From: JAJDXW01 sp965243335
Lineage (GTDB): Bacteria > Pseudomonadota > Gammaproteobacteria > HK1
Direction: 5' to 3'
NCBI GenBank assembly: GCA_965243335.1
Contig: OZ251545.1
Span: 4,712,001-4,776,000 of the forward strand
DNA length: 64,000 nt
Shown here: piece by piece, positions 49,987 to 59,437 of the stretch
How the letters are laid out: each line of letters starts with the position of its first letter
Numbering within the stretch: the stretch's first letter is position 1
Notes under the pieces: generated by a model
What the model saw: only the letters and a program-made list of their open reading frames with translations
Told to the model about the DNA's origin: nothing
Database searches by the model: none
Program-made: the position numbers and the translations under genes

Positions 49987-50859
49987 CTACGCCGCGATCA
50001 GGCGCGACGGGGGGACGATGTGCCGTTCGGGGGGAAGGTGCAGGGTGGTCCGCTTGAGCCAGCGGAGCGCGGCGGGGTCGAACTCGTCCCGGCGGTGCAT
50101 GAGGAAGCCGTTGTCCCACATGACGACGTCGCCGATCCGCCACTCGTGGCCGTACACGAAGGCGGGCCGGGTCGCGTGGGCGCGGACCTCGGCGAGGAGG
50201 TCCCGGCTCTCGTCCGCCGGCCAGCCCTCGATGCCCGCCGCGGTCACCGGGTCGAGATAGAGCGCCTTCCGCCTGGTCACCGGGTGGACGTTCACAAGGG
50301 GGTGGGAGACGGGCGGGGTGCGGCGGCGAAGCTCCTCCGACATCGGCGCCTCGTCGTCGTAGGTGGACTGGCGGAAGAGATAGTCGTAGACCACGTGGAG
50401 GGGCTCGAGGCGGCGCTTCTCCGCCTCGGGCAGCGCCTCCCACGCGAGCTGCAGGTTCGCCCACCAGGTGCGGCCCCCGGCGGGCGGCGTCTCGACCATG
50501 TAGAGCATGCTCCCGGTGGACGGGTTCGCGACGTAGCTCTGGTCGGTGTGCCAGTCGAGCTCGCCCGCGCCGAGCCCGCCGATGGACTCGCCCTTGCCGT
50601 CGCGCAGGTTGGAGATGTGGATGACCCCCGGGCGATGGCTGGAGCCCCAGTCCGGGCGCACCGTCACGTCCAGCTCGCCGAACTTGCGGCCGAACGCGGC
50701 GAACTCGTCCTCGGAGAGGGCCTGGCGGCGGAACACGAGGACCCCGTGGCGGGTCCAGGCGTCGCGAAGCGCCTCGAGCGCGGGACCGGGAAGCTCCCGC
50801 CAGAGCTCGAGCCCGGACACCTCGCGGGCGAAGCCGCCGTCGATGGGCCGGATCTCCAT
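49987..50859 (-). CDS. TauD/TfdA-family Fe(II)/2-oxoglutarate dioxygenase
   Basis: A 290-residue dioxygenase. Iron ligands are His104 and Asp106 in WHTDQSYV and distal His255 in NGFLMHRRDEF; the 2-oxoglutarate-binding Arg lies about 10 residues later (RWLKRTTLHL). The N-terminus (GGFAREVSGLEL) and RHGVLVFRRQALSEDEFAAF are family typical. Such enzymes hydroxylate taurine, alkyl sulfates, aryloxyacetates or other small acids; the substrate is unknown. It lies 43 bases downstream of the aldolase gene, probably in one operon. Confidence 0.88.
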   Translation of the reverse strand: MEIRPIDGGFAREVSGLELWRELPGPALEALRDAWTRHGVLVFRRQALSEDEFAAFGRKFGELDVTVRPDWGSSHRPGVIHISNLRDGKGESIGGLGAGELDWHTDQSYVANPSTGSMLYMVETPPAGGRTWWANLQLAWEALPEAEKRRLEPLHVVYDYLFRQSTYDDEAPMSEELRRRTPPVSHPLVNVHPVTRRKALYLDPVTAAGIEGWPADESRDLLAEVRAHATRPAFVYGHEWRIGDVVMWDNGFLMHRRDEFDPAALRWLKRTTLHLPPERHIVPPSRLIAA

Positions 50860-50902
50860 CTTCCCCTCCCGGTGCGCGGGGCGCGGGGTCTCGCGCCGCC
50901 TC

Positions 50903-51883
50903 TCAGGCCACGCGCCGCGCCGCGGCGGCGCCGGTGCGGGGGAAGGCGGGGGCGTAGCCGTGGGCGCGCTCCAGCGCCGACCGGACCGCCGCGCCGTCGG
51001 CCGCCGGGAGCGGCCGGAACGGAGGCCGCACCGCCGCCCAGCCCGGGTCCTCCCGGTAATGGGCGACGACGTGCTTCAGGGCCGGGATCACCGGCTTCAC
51101 CTGGATGCACGCGCGCATCGCGGAGACCTCCGCCTGGAGCGCTTCGGCGTTCGCTTCGGCGTCCGTGTCCGCGTGGTCGGCGCCCGCCCGGTACGCGTCG
51201 TAGACCGCGCGGATACGGCGGGCGTTGACGTTCCCGGTCGCGGTGATGCAGCCGCCGCCGCCGCGGCGAAGGTTGTCGAGGAGGAAGGTCTCCGACCCCG
51301 AGAGCACCCGGAAGCCGGGGTACGCGGCGAGGAGCGCTTCGGAGTAGGACCAGTCCCCCGAGCTGTCCTTGAGGCCCACGACCACCCCGGGGAACGCGTC
51401 GATGAGGCGGCCCACCAGCTCGACCGGGAACCCGATCACCGCCTGGGGCGGGATGTGGTAGAGGTAGACGCGAAGGCGCGCGTCCGCGATCCGGTCGATG
51501 ACCTCGCGGAAGTGCTCGAACACCCCGTCGTCGCTCACCCCCTTGAAGTAGAAGGGCGGCAGGACCATGACCCCGCCGCAGCCGGCCTCGACCGCGTGCC
51601 GGCACAGCTCGACGGTGTCGGGAATGGAGCAGAGCCCGGTCCCCGGCATGAGGCGGGCGGGGTCGAGGCCCGCGTCGAGCAGCGCGTCGAGCAGGCGGCG
51701 GCGCTCGGCGAGGCCGAGGGAGAGCGCTTCTCCGGTGGTCCCGAAGGGGGCGAGCCCGGTGCACCCGTCCTCGAGCAGCCACGCCGCGTGGTCCGCGAAC
51801 CGGGCCGGGTCCGGGTCGAGGTTCGCGTCGTAGGGGGTGAGCACCGGCGCGATGACGCCGGAGAAGAGCTGGTCGTCGCCCAT
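50903..51883 (-). CDS. DHDPS/NAL-family aldolase
   Basis: A 326-residue class I aldolase of the dihydrodipicolinate synthase family. It shows GTTGEALSL (48-56), Tyr142 in YHIPPQAV and Schiff-base Lys172 in VVGLKDSSGDW, with GSETFLLDNLRRGGGGCITA later. This subgroup often cleaves 2-keto-3-deoxy sugar acids or sialic acid rather than making dihydrodipicolinate, which suits the sugar-acid dehydratase at 41412-43190. ATG 51883 has AGGAG 8 bases upstream. It is first in the leftward run with the dioxygenase. Confidence 0.85.
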   Translation of the reverse strand: MGDDQLFSGVIAPVLTPYDANLDPDPARFADHAAWLLEDGCTGLAPFGTTGEALSLGLAERRRLLDALLDAGLDPARLMPGTGLCSIPDTVELCRHAVEAGCGGVMVLPPFYFKGVSDDGVFEHFREVIDRIADARLRVYLYHIPPQAVIGFPVELVGRLIDAFPGVVVGLKDSSGDWSYSEALLAAYPGFRVLSGSETFLLDNLRRGGGGCITATGNVNARRIRAVYDAYRAGADHADTDAEANAEALQAEVSAMRACIQVKPVIPALKHVVAHYREDPGWAAVRPPFRPLPAADGAAVRSALERAHGYAPAFPRTGAAAARRVA

Positions 51884-52151
51884 GCAGTGGTTCTCCTTCC
51901 GTGCCGGGAAGCGGCCGGCGGCGGCCGCGATGGCCCGACCCCGATCCCCGGCCACTCTAGCGCCCGCTCGCCCCGCCGTCGAGACCGAGACCGGGGCCGC
52001 GGCAATGAGGCCGCGATGACCCCGAGCTTGCATAGTGCACGTAGTAGCATAAGGATCGGACGGACGGGCGGAGCCGGGACGAGGGCGGCGCCGAGCGCGG
52101 CCTCCCCGGCCGGATCGGGCACACTGTACGGAAGCCGAGGGAGGATTCAGC

Positions 52152-54482
52152 ATGAACGACGTGCGGCGAGATCATGCCGGCTGCGGAAGGGCTCCCAGCC
52201 ACTGCGGATCGGCGTTCCGTGACGCGCGGGACCCGTCCCGGCGCGGGCGGCGCGCCGCGCTCGGGGCGGTCCTCGGGCTCGCCGCCGGTGGATGGCTGTA
52301 CGGGCCGCCCCCGGCGCTCGCAGCCGAGTTCAGCGCTGGCGAGCTTCAGGGAAGCTTCGACGTCACCCTCTCGCACGGGGTCGCCATCCGCACCGCCGAA
52401 CGCGACGACGCGCTGATCGGGATCAACTCCGATGACGGCAACCGCAACTACGGCCGCGGCGTGTTCAGCAACACCTCCGGCGTGACCGGCGAAATCGAGC
52501 TCGACCACGGGAACTTCGGCGCGTTCGCCCGCTTCCATGGACTGGTCGACTTCGAGAACCAGAACGGACGCCGCGAGCACCGCGCGCTGAGCGCGGACGC
52601 GAAGGACCTCGCCGGCCAGGACCTCGAGGTGCTCGACCTCTACGTGACCGGGGCGTTCGAGGCCGGCGGCGCCCCGGTGGACCTGCGTATCGGCAACCAC
52701 GTGCTCAACTGGGGCGAGAGCACGTTCATCCAGAACGGCGTCAACGTCGTCAATCCCTTCGACGTCACCAAGCTGCGCACGCCGGGCGCGGAGCTGCGCG
52801 ACGCCCTGAAGCCGGTCCCGCTGGTCTCGGCGTCCGTGGAGCCGCTCCCCGCGCTCTCGGTCGAAGGCTTCTACCAGCTCGACTGGAAGAAGACCGAGAT
52901 CGACCCGGTGGGCACGTATTTCTCGACCACCGACTACGTAGGGGCGGGCGCCGAGCGGGCCTTCTTCGACGACGATCGCTTCGCCGCGCTCCTGCCCGAC
53001 GACCGGGGGGGCGGTTTCGGCCCCCTCACCCCGGCCGTCAACGCCGATCTCGCGACGATGCGCGGCCTGATCCAGGCCGGGCTCGAGCGAGCGAACGGTC
53101 TGCCGGCCGGCGCATTGGCCGGCCGCGTGACCGTACCGGCCGATCAGCCGGCCCACGATCCCGGCTTCCTGAGCGTGATGCGGGCCCCGGACCTCGAGCC
53201 GAGGGATTCGGGCCAGTGGGGGGTGGCGTTCCGCTACCTCGCCGAGCGCCTGAACGACACCGAGTTCGGCTTCTACTTCGTCAACCATCACAGCCGGCTG
53301 CCGCTCGTCGGGGCCATCTACGGCACGCGGGCCGGGTACGACCACGGCCTCGCCGCGGCGGCGGCGGTCACCGCCGGGTCGGGCACGCCGCTCGATCCGG
53401 GGGACGATTCCCGGACCTTGCGCGCGATCACCGGCGCGGTCGCCGCGGCGGCGACCCCGCCGGTCACGCAGGCGGTCAACGAAGCGTTCCGGCAACGGAT
53501 CACCCAGGGCGTCGTCGCCGCCGTCCCGCCCGGGACGCCGCAGCCGGTGATCGACGGCCAGGTCGCCGCCCGGCTCGAAGACCCGGTGATCAAGCGGCAG
53601 ATCACCGCCGAGATCCAAAAGCAGGTGCAGAACCAAGTGGCGAGCCGAGCCGGGGAGATCGGGGAGCGGCTCCAGGGGGTCGCCAGCGCCCTCGCGATCG
53701 ACCGCTATGGCAGGACCGCACGCTATCGCATCGAGTACCCGGAAGACCTCCGGGTCTTCGGGGTCAGCTTCAACACCCAGCTCGGCGCGTCCGGCTGGGC
53801 GCTGCAGGGGGAGTACTCGTTCCACCCCGATACGCCGTTGCAGAGGACCGAGCGGTCCCTCTTCCTGGAAGGGCTCGAGCCCTTGACGGCGACGCTGGGG
53901 CAGGCGGCGCTGGCGGGTCGGGCGCAACAGGGGCAAGCCACGGCCGCGGAGCAGGCCCAGCTCGCGGCGCTCACGGGCCGGCTCCCCGGCCTGCTGGCCA
54001 AGCTCGGTACTCCCCTGCCGGGCTACGTCGAGCGCGACGTGAGCCAGCTCCAGGTCACCGCGACCAAGGCGCTGGGTCCCGTCATGGCCTCGGACGGCGC
54101 CGTGTTCATCGCCGAGGCGGCGGTGATGAAGGTGCACGACATGCCGGACCAGGCGGCGACGCCGATCGACAGCGGCGGCATCGGCGCCGAGCTCGCCGAC
54201 GCCACCTCCTTCGGCTACCGGGCGGCGGCGCGGCTCGACTACAACAACGCGATCGGGGCGGCGCGGCTCTCTCCCTACGTCCAGGTGCAGCACGACGTGC
54301 ACGGCAGCAGTCCCGGCCCCAGCGGGCCGTTCGTGGAGGGCCGCAAGGCGCTGACCCTCGGGGTGGGGGCAGGCTACCTCGAACGCTGGCAGGGAAACCT
54401 GGGCTACACCATGTACGCCGGTGACAAGAACCTGCTGAGCGACCGCGACTTCATCGCGGCCTCGGTCAAGTATTCCTTCTGA
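52152..54482 (+). CDS. DUF1302 outer-membrane beta-barrel protein
   Basis: A 776-residue exported protein. After an unusually long basic N-region, a signal segment LGAVLGLAAGGWLYGPPPAL and Ala-x-Ala site lead into the mature protein. DUF1302 features follow: GSFDVTLSHGVAIRT, NRNYGRGVFSNTSGVTGEIE, LRIGNHVLNWGESTFIQNGV with NVVNPFDVTKLRTPG, and a C-terminal aromatic strand ending VKYSF, the barrel-assembly signal. A helical insertion (about 400-510) interrupts the barrel strands. It starts a + strand operon with DUF1329, YCF48-like and RND genes, the recurring companions of this family, and presumably forms the outer-membrane part. Confidence 0.87.
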   Translation: MNDVRRDHAGCGRAPSHCGSAFRDARDPSRRGRRAALGAVLGLAAGGWLYGPPPALAAEFSAGELQGSFDVTLSHGVAIRTAERDDALIGINSDDGNRNYGRGVFSNTSGVTGEIELDHGNFGAFARFHGLVDFENQNGRREHRALSADAKDLAGQDLEVLDLYVTGAFEAGGAPVDLRIGNHVLNWGESTFIQNGVNVVNPFDVTKLRTPGAELRDALKPVPLVSASVEPLPALSVEGFYQLDWKKTEIDPVGTYFSTTDYVGAGAERAFFDDDRFAALLPDDRGGGFGPLTPAVNADLATMRGLIQAGLERANGLPAGALAGRVTVPADQPAHDPGFLSVMRAPDLEPRDSGQWGVAFRYLAERLNDTEFGFYFVNHHSRLPLVGAIYGTRAGYDHGLAAAAAVTAGSGTPLDPGDDSRTLRAITGAVAAAATPPVTQAVNEAFRQRITQGVVAAVPPGTPQPVIDGQVAARLEDPVIKRQITAEIQKQVQNQVASRAGEIGERLQGVASALAIDRYGRTARYRIEYPEDLRVFGVSFNTQLGASGWALQGEYSFHPDTPLQRTERSLFLEGLEPLTATLGQAALAGRAQQGQATAAEQAQLAALTGRLPGLLAKLGTPLPGYVERDVSQLQVTATKALGPVMASDGAVFIAEAAVMKVHDMPDQAATPIDSGGIGAELADATSFGYRAAARLDYNNAIGAARLSPYVQVQHDVHGSSPGPSGPFVEGRKALTLGVGAGYLERWQGNLGYTMYAGDKNLLSDRDFIAASVKYSF

Positions 54483-54502
54483 GGAGCGAGGACCCGAACG
54501 TC

Positions 54503-55867
54503 ATGCAAGCCATCACGTCTCGACTCGGCGCCGCCGCCCTGGCTCTCGGGTGCGCCGCCGCCTTTCCCGCCGCCGCGGAGCTCCCGGCCGACCAGATCGA
54601 GCGGCTCGGCCGCGACCTCACCCCGCTCGGCGGCGAGCGGGCGGGCAACGCGGCAGGGACCATCCCGGAGTGGACCGGCGGCATCACCGAACCGCCCCCC
54701 GGCTACCAGGTCGGCGAGCACCACCGCGACCCTTTCGCGGGTGACGAGGCCCTCTTCGTCATCGATGCGGCCAACCTGGACGAGCACCGCGATCGGCTCT
54801 CCGCCGGGCACCAGCGCCTGCTGGAGACCTATCCGACGTTCCGTCTCCCGGTCTATCCGAGCCGGCGCAGCGCCTCCGCGCCGCCGCGGATCTACGACGC
54901 CACCCGGCGGATCGCGGCCACCGCGAAGCTCGTGGACGACGGCAACGGCGTCGATGGGGCGGTGATCGGCATCCCGTTCCCGATCCCGGAGAACGGCCTC
55001 GAGGTCATCTGGAACCACCTGCTCCGCTACCGGGGCGAGACGGTGGAGTGCGTCATCGGCCAGGCCGCGGTGACCCGCGGCGGCGCGTACACGATGGTCA
55101 AGTACGGCCTGGAGATCGAATTGCGCTACTCGCTGCCGGGTATGACCGAGGAGCGGCTGGACAACACGATGGTGCTGTTCAAGCAGAAGGTGCTGGCCCC
55201 GGCGCGGCTCGCGGGCGACCTCCTGCTGGTGCACGAGACCATGAACCAGGTCCGGGAGCCGCGCAACGCCTGGACCTACAACCCCGGCCAGCGCCGGGTG
55301 CGGCGCGCCCCGAACGTCGCCTACGACAATCCGGGGACCACCACGGACGGGCTGCGGACCGCCGACCAGTTCGACATGTTCAACGGCGCGGTGGACCGCT
55401 ACGACTGGCGGCTCGTCGGCAAGCGCGAGACGTACGTGCCGTACAACGCCTACCGGCTGCACAGCGGCGATCTCTCCTTCGACGACGTCCTCACCCCCCT
55501 GCACGTCAACCCCGACCACCTGCGCTACGAGCTGCACCGGGTGTGGGTGGTGGAGGCGACCCTCAAGGAGGGCGCCCGCCACCTCTACAAGCGGCGCACC
55601 TTCTACGTGGACGAGGACTCCTGGCAGATCCTGCTCGTGGACGTCTACGACAACCGCGACGAGCTGTGGCGGGTGTCGGAGGGCCACGTCATCAACTACT
55701 ACGAGAAGCCGCTCGTCTGGCCGACCCTCGAAGTGCACACCGACCTGCAGGCCGGGCGCTACCTCGCGCTCGGGCTCGACAACGAGTACGACATGTGCAC
55801 TTACGACGTGGAGATCACCTCCCGCGACTTCACCCCGGCCGCGCTTCGTCGCGAAGGCCGGCGGTGA
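54503..55867 (+). CDS. DUF1329 periplasmic lipoprotein-sorting-like protein
   Basis: A 454-residue exported protein with signal peptide (LGAAALALGCAAAFPAAA) and the DUF1329 hallmarks DQIERLGRDLTPLGGERAGN, GTIPEWTGGI, IPFPIPENGLEVIWNHLLRY and RRTFYVDEDSWQILLVDVYD. The family is structurally related to LolA/LolB-type folds that carry lipids or acyl chains. The Cys in the signal region is not in a convincing lipobox. It follows DUF1302 by 20 bases and probably acts as the periplasmic shuttle of the same machine (inference). Confidence 0.88.
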   Translation: MQAITSRLGAAALALGCAAAFPAAAELPADQIERLGRDLTPLGGERAGNAAGTIPEWTGGITEPPPGYQVGEHHRDPFAGDEALFVIDAANLDEHRDRLSAGHQRLLETYPTFRLPVYPSRRSASAPPRIYDATRRIAATAKLVDDGNGVDGAVIGIPFPIPENGLEVIWNHLLRYRGETVECVIGQAAVTRGGAYTMVKYGLEIELRYSLPGMTEERLDNTMVLFKQKVLAPARLAGDLLLVHETMNQVREPRNAWTYNPGQRRVRRAPNVAYDNPGTTTDGLRTADQFDMFNGAVDRYDWRLVGKRETYVPYNAYRLHSGDLSFDDVLTPLHVNPDHLRYELHRVWVVEATLKEGARHLYKRRTFYVDEDSWQILLVDVYDNRDELWRVSEGHVINYYEKPLVWPTLEVHTDLQAGRYLALGLDNEYDMCTYDVEITSRDFTPAALRREGRR

Positions 55868-55963
55868 TGCGGCGCGGGCCCGCGGCGCCGGCCGGATGAG
55901 GGCCGGGACCTCGCGGGCTTCGCGCCGATCGGAAACCCCGCCGCAGTCTCCGGGCGATGCACG

Positions 55964-56917
55964 ATGATTCGAGCCGGCAGCCTCGCGTTCCTCCTCTGGT
56001 CGGGGGTCTTCGCGGCGCAGGCGGCCGGCGGCGCGGGCGCTGCCGAGCCGCTCCCCGCGGTGGAGGCCCCGCTCGCGATCGAATCCCTGCTGCTCGACGG
56101 AGCGGGGGCGGGCTCGCGGCTCGTGGTGGTCGGCGAGCGCGGCCACGTCCTCGTCTCCACCGACGGCGGGGGGCGCTGGACACAGGCCCGCACGCCCACC
56201 CGCGCCCTGCTGACGGCGGTGCATCTGCACGACGAGCGCCTCGGCTGGGCGGTCGGGCACGACGCGGCGATCCTCCGCACCGGGGACGGCGGCGCGACGT
56301 GGGCGCTGGTCCACTACGCGCCGGAGGAGGAGCGGCCCCTGCTCGACGTGTGGTTCCGCGACGACCGGAGCGGTTTCGCGGTAGGAGCCTACGGCTACTT
56401 CCTGGCCACCGACGACGGCGGCGACACCTGGACCCCGCGCACGGTGAGCGAGGACGACTTCCACCTGAACGCGCTCGCCTCCGGCGGAGGAGGGCGGCTG
56501 TTCATCGCGGCGGAGGCGGGGGCCGCGTACCGCTCCGACGACGGGGGGGAGACCTGGCGTGCGCTCTCGCCCCCCTACCGCGGATCCTGGTTCGACGTGC
56601 TCGCGCTCGATCGGGACCGGGTGCTGCTGGTCGGGCTTCGGGGACGCCTGTTCCGGTCCGGCGACGCGGGGGAGACCTGGACGCGGGTGGCCACGGACAC
56701 CCACGCGACCCTGACCGGCGCGGTCCGCCTGGATTCCCGCCGGGTGCTCGTCACCGGACTCGAAGGGACCTTGCTCACCAGCCGGGACGGCGGGCGCAGC
56801 GTGACTCTCGAACGGCTCGCTTCGCGCCCCGGGATCGCGGCGGCGGTCGCCGTCCCCGGCGCCGGCGCGCTGCTGCTCGGCGAGTTCGGCGTCCGCCGCC
56901 TGCCCGCGGACGAGTAG
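55964..56917 (+). CDS. YCF48/BNR-type beta-propeller protein
   Basis: A 317-residue exported protein (signal MIRAGSLAFLLWSGVFAAQA). It has repeated propeller blades with Asp-box-like motifs: VLVSTDGGGRWTQ, ILRTGDGGATWAL, FLATDDGGDTWTP, AYRSDDGGETWRA, LFRSGDAGETWTR and LLTSRDGGRSVTL. GWAVGHDAAI and GFAVGAYGYF are YCF48/Hcf136-like. In this operon type the propeller sits between DUF1329 and the RND gene and likely bridges them; it has nothing to do with photosystem assembly here. It is 96 bases after DUF1329. Confidence 0.85.
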   Translation: MIRAGSLAFLLWSGVFAAQAAGGAGAAEPLPAVEAPLAIESLLLDGAGAGSRLVVVGERGHVLVSTDGGGRWTQARTPTRALLTAVHLHDERLGWAVGHDAAILRTGDGGATWALVHYAPEEERPLLDVWFRDDRSGFAVGAYGYFLATDDGGDTWTPRTVSEDDFHLNALASGGGGRLFIAAEAGAAYRSDDGGETWRALSPPYRGSWFDVLALDRDRVLLVGLRGRLFRSGDAGETWTRVATDTHATLTGAVRLDSRRVLVTGLEGTLLTSRDGGRSVTLERLASRPGIAAAVAVPGAGALLLGEFGVRRLPADE

Positions 56918-57004
56918 CGCCTGACGGGCGGCATCCGATCCCGTGCAGGCCGATGCCCGCAGCGCGGGACGGATGCATCCGGACCGGAGCCCGACAGGAC
57001 GCCA

Positions 57005-59401
57005 ATGCCTCCCCCTTCACCCACCGTGTCCGCGCGGGCTTCGCTGACTGTCCGCGCCGAGCGGCGGCTGTTCGCCCGCCGCCGCCTCGTGCTCGCCGCG
57101 TTCGGGCTCGTCACCCTGGCGATGGGGTGGCTCGCGGCGGATTTGAAGGTCGACGCCGGCTTCACCAAGCAGGTCCCGCTCGAACACGAGTACATGCGGT
57201 CCTTCCTCGCGCACCGCGACGAGTTCGGAGGAGCGGATCGGGTGGTGATCGCGCTGGTGGCGAAGGACGGCGACATGTTCACGCCGGGGTTCTTCGCCGT
57301 CCTGCGCGAGGTGACCGACGCAGTGTTCTTCCTGCCGGGCGTCGATCGCACCCAGGTCTACTCCGTGCTCACCCCGAACGTGCGCTTCATCGAAGTGGTG
57401 GAGGACGGCATCGCGGCCGGCAACGTCGTGCCCGCAGACTTCGAGCCGACCCCGGACGGCTTCGCGCGGGTGCGGGAGAACGTCATCAAGGCCGGCCTCG
57501 TCGGGCGCCTGGTGGCGAACGACCTGAGCGGCGCCATCGTGAGCGCCAAGCTCCAGGAGTTCCATCCCAACACCGGCGAGCGGCTCGACTATCTGGAGGT
57601 CGCGGACGCGCTCGAACGGATCCGCCGCGAGGCGCGGGCGCGCCCCGAGGCGGACGCGCTCTTGGACCTCCACGTCATCGGCTTCGCCAAGGTGATGGGA
57701 GACGTGGCGGCCGGCGCCGCGCGGGTGATCGCGTTCTTCGGGATCGCCTTCCTCGTCACCGCCCTCTTCGTGTACGCCCATACCCGCTCGCTCCGCTTCA
57801 CCGCGGTCCCCCTCGCCTGCTCCCTCGCCGCGGTGGTGTGGCAGCTCGGGGCGGTCACCGGGCTCGGCCTCGGCATCGATCCGATGTCCCTCCTGGTCCC
57901 GTTCCTGGTGTTCGCGATCGGGGTGAGCCACGGGGTGCAGATGGTGAGCGCGGTCCGTGCGGAGGCGGTCGGCGGCGCGAGCGCCCTCGACGCGGCGCGG
58001 GCGAGCTTCCGCCGCCTGCTGCTGCCGGGGACCGTGGCCCTGGTCTCCGACTCCGTCGGCTTCGTCACCATCTCGCTCATCGAGGTTCGGGTGATCCAGG
58101 AGATCGCCCTGACCGCGAGCGTCGGCGTAGCCGCGATCATCCTCACCAACCTGGCGCTGGCCCCGGTGCTGCTCTCGTATCTCGAAGTGGGCGAGGACGA
58201 GCGCCGCGCCGCCGGGGAGCGCGCCCGGCGGCTGCGGCCGCTCTGGGCGCGGGTCGCGCGGGCGGCGCAGCGGCGGCCCGCGGCGGCGGTGATCGTCGTG
58301 GCCGCGGCGCTGGCGGCGGTGGCGGCGCGTCCGGCGATGCAGGTCCGGGTGGGGGACGCACAGCACGGGGTCCCGGAGCTTCGCCCGGACTCCGTGTACA
58401 ACCGGGACACCGCGGCCATCGCCGAGCGCTTCGAGATCGGGGTGGACGTGCTGACGGTGATCGCGGAGACGGCGCCGGAAGGCTGCATCGACTACGAGGT
58501 GATGCGCACCCTCGACGACTTCGAGTGGCTCATGCGCAACGTCGAGGGGGTGCAGTCGGTGAGCGGGCTCGCGGGGGTGGCGCAGGGGATCAACGCCGGC
58601 TGGAACGAAGGGAGCCTCAAGTGGCGGGCGCTGCCGCGCAACCACCACATGCTGGTGCAGTCGGTGGCGCCGGCGCCGACCGGGAGCGGCCTGCTCAACC
58701 CGGACTGCAGCGTGATGCCGGTGCACGTCTACACCGCCGACCACCGGGCGGAGACCATCCGGCGCATCGTCGAGGCGGTGAAGGCGTTCGAGGCCGCGAA
58801 CCCCAACGAGCGCATCGCCTTCCGGCTCGCCGCGGGCAACGTCGGGGTGATGGCCGCCGCCAACGAGGAGGTCGAGGCGTCGCAGTTCCCGATCCTCGGC
58901 TACGTGTACGCCGCGGTGATCGCGCTCTGCCTCGTCTCCTTCCGCTCGGTGGCCGCCACGGTGTGCATCGTCGCGCCCCTCGCGGTGGTCTCCCTGCTCG
59001 CCTACGCGCTGATGGCGGGCCTCGGGATCGGGCTCAAGATCTCCACCTTGCCGGTGGTCGCGCTCGGGGTGGGGATCGGGGTGGACTACGGCATCTACAT
59101 CTACGGGCGGCTGCGCACGCACCTCGCGCAGGGGCTCGACTTCGCGGCGGCCTACGAGCGGACCCTCGCCACCACCGGAGCGGGCGTGGTGCTGACCGGC
59201 CTCACCCTCGCGGCGGGGGTCGCGACGTGGATCGCCGCCCCGCTCAAGTTCCAGGCGGACATGGGCACGGTGCTGACGTTCATGTTCCTCGTCAACATGG
59301 TCGGGGCGGTCGTGCTCCTTCCCGCCCTCGGCGCGTGGCTGGTGCGGGCGAAGAGGCCCCGCCCGCAGGCCGCCGGGGCCGGGACCGACGCGGGCGGGTA
59401 G
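57005..59401 (+). CDS. RND/MMPL-family permease
   Basis: A 798-residue inner-membrane transporter in the usual two-half layout. It has a membrane helix (about 29-45), a periplasmic domain (about 46-220) and five helices including VARVIAFFGIAFLVTALFVY. The second half repeats this with a helix (about 420-440), a periplasmic domain and a final helical block containing VALGVGIGVDYGIYIYGRLR, the GxxxDY motif of MMPL/HpnN proteins. At under 800 residues it is a short MMPL/HpnN-like form rather than a 1000-residue AcrB. It ends the operon and should energise lipid or hydrophobe movement with the three upstream proteins. Confidence 0.87.
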   Translation: MPPPSPTVSARASLTVRAERRLFARRRLVLAAFGLVTLAMGWLAADLKVDAGFTKQVPLEHEYMRSFLAHRDEFGGADRVVIALVAKDGDMFTPGFFAVLREVTDAVFFLPGVDRTQVYSVLTPNVRFIEVVEDGIAAGNVVPADFEPTPDGFARVRENVIKAGLVGRLVANDLSGAIVSAKLQEFHPNTGERLDYLEVADALERIRREARARPEADALLDLHVIGFAKVMGDVAAGAARVIAFFGIAFLVTALFVYAHTRSLRFTAVPLACSLAAVVWQLGAVTGLGLGIDPMSLLVPFLVFAIGVSHGVQMVSAVRAEAVGGASALDAARASFRRLLLPGTVALVSDSVGFVTISLIEVRVIQEIALTASVGVAAIILTNLALAPVLLSYLEVGEDERRAAGERARRLRPLWARVARAAQRRPAAAVIVVAAALAAVAARPAMQVRVGDAQHGVPELRPDSVYNRDTAAIAERFEIGVDVLTVIAETAPEGCIDYEVMRTLDDFEWLMRNVEGVQSVSGLAGVAQGINAGWNEGSLKWRALPRNHHMLVQSVAPAPTGSGLLNPDCSVMPVHVYTADHRAETIRRIVEAVKAFEAANPNERIAFRLAAGNVGVMAAANEEVEASQFPILGYVYAAVIALCLVSFRSVAATVCIVAPLAVVSLLAYALMAGLGIGLKISTLPVVALGVGIGVDYGIYIYGRLRTHLAQGLDFAAAYERTLATTGAGVVLTGLTLAAGVATWIAAPLKFQADMGTVLTFMFLVNMVGAVVLLPALGAWLVRAKRPRPQAAGAGTDAGG

Positions 59402-59437
59402 GACCGTCCGGCCCGCCGCCGATCCACTGCGATCCGG

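Noticed and set aside
55964..56917. Photosystem II assembly factor
   Set aside because: YCF48-like propellers get this label by similarity; no photosynthesis gene is present and the operon context is envelope transport.
57005..59401. Multidrug efflux pump annotation for the RND gene
   Set aside because: It is under 800 residues, with MMPL/HpnN-like motifs, no membrane-fusion protein or TolC-type partner and an operon of DUF1302/DUF1329 proteins, which point elsewhere.
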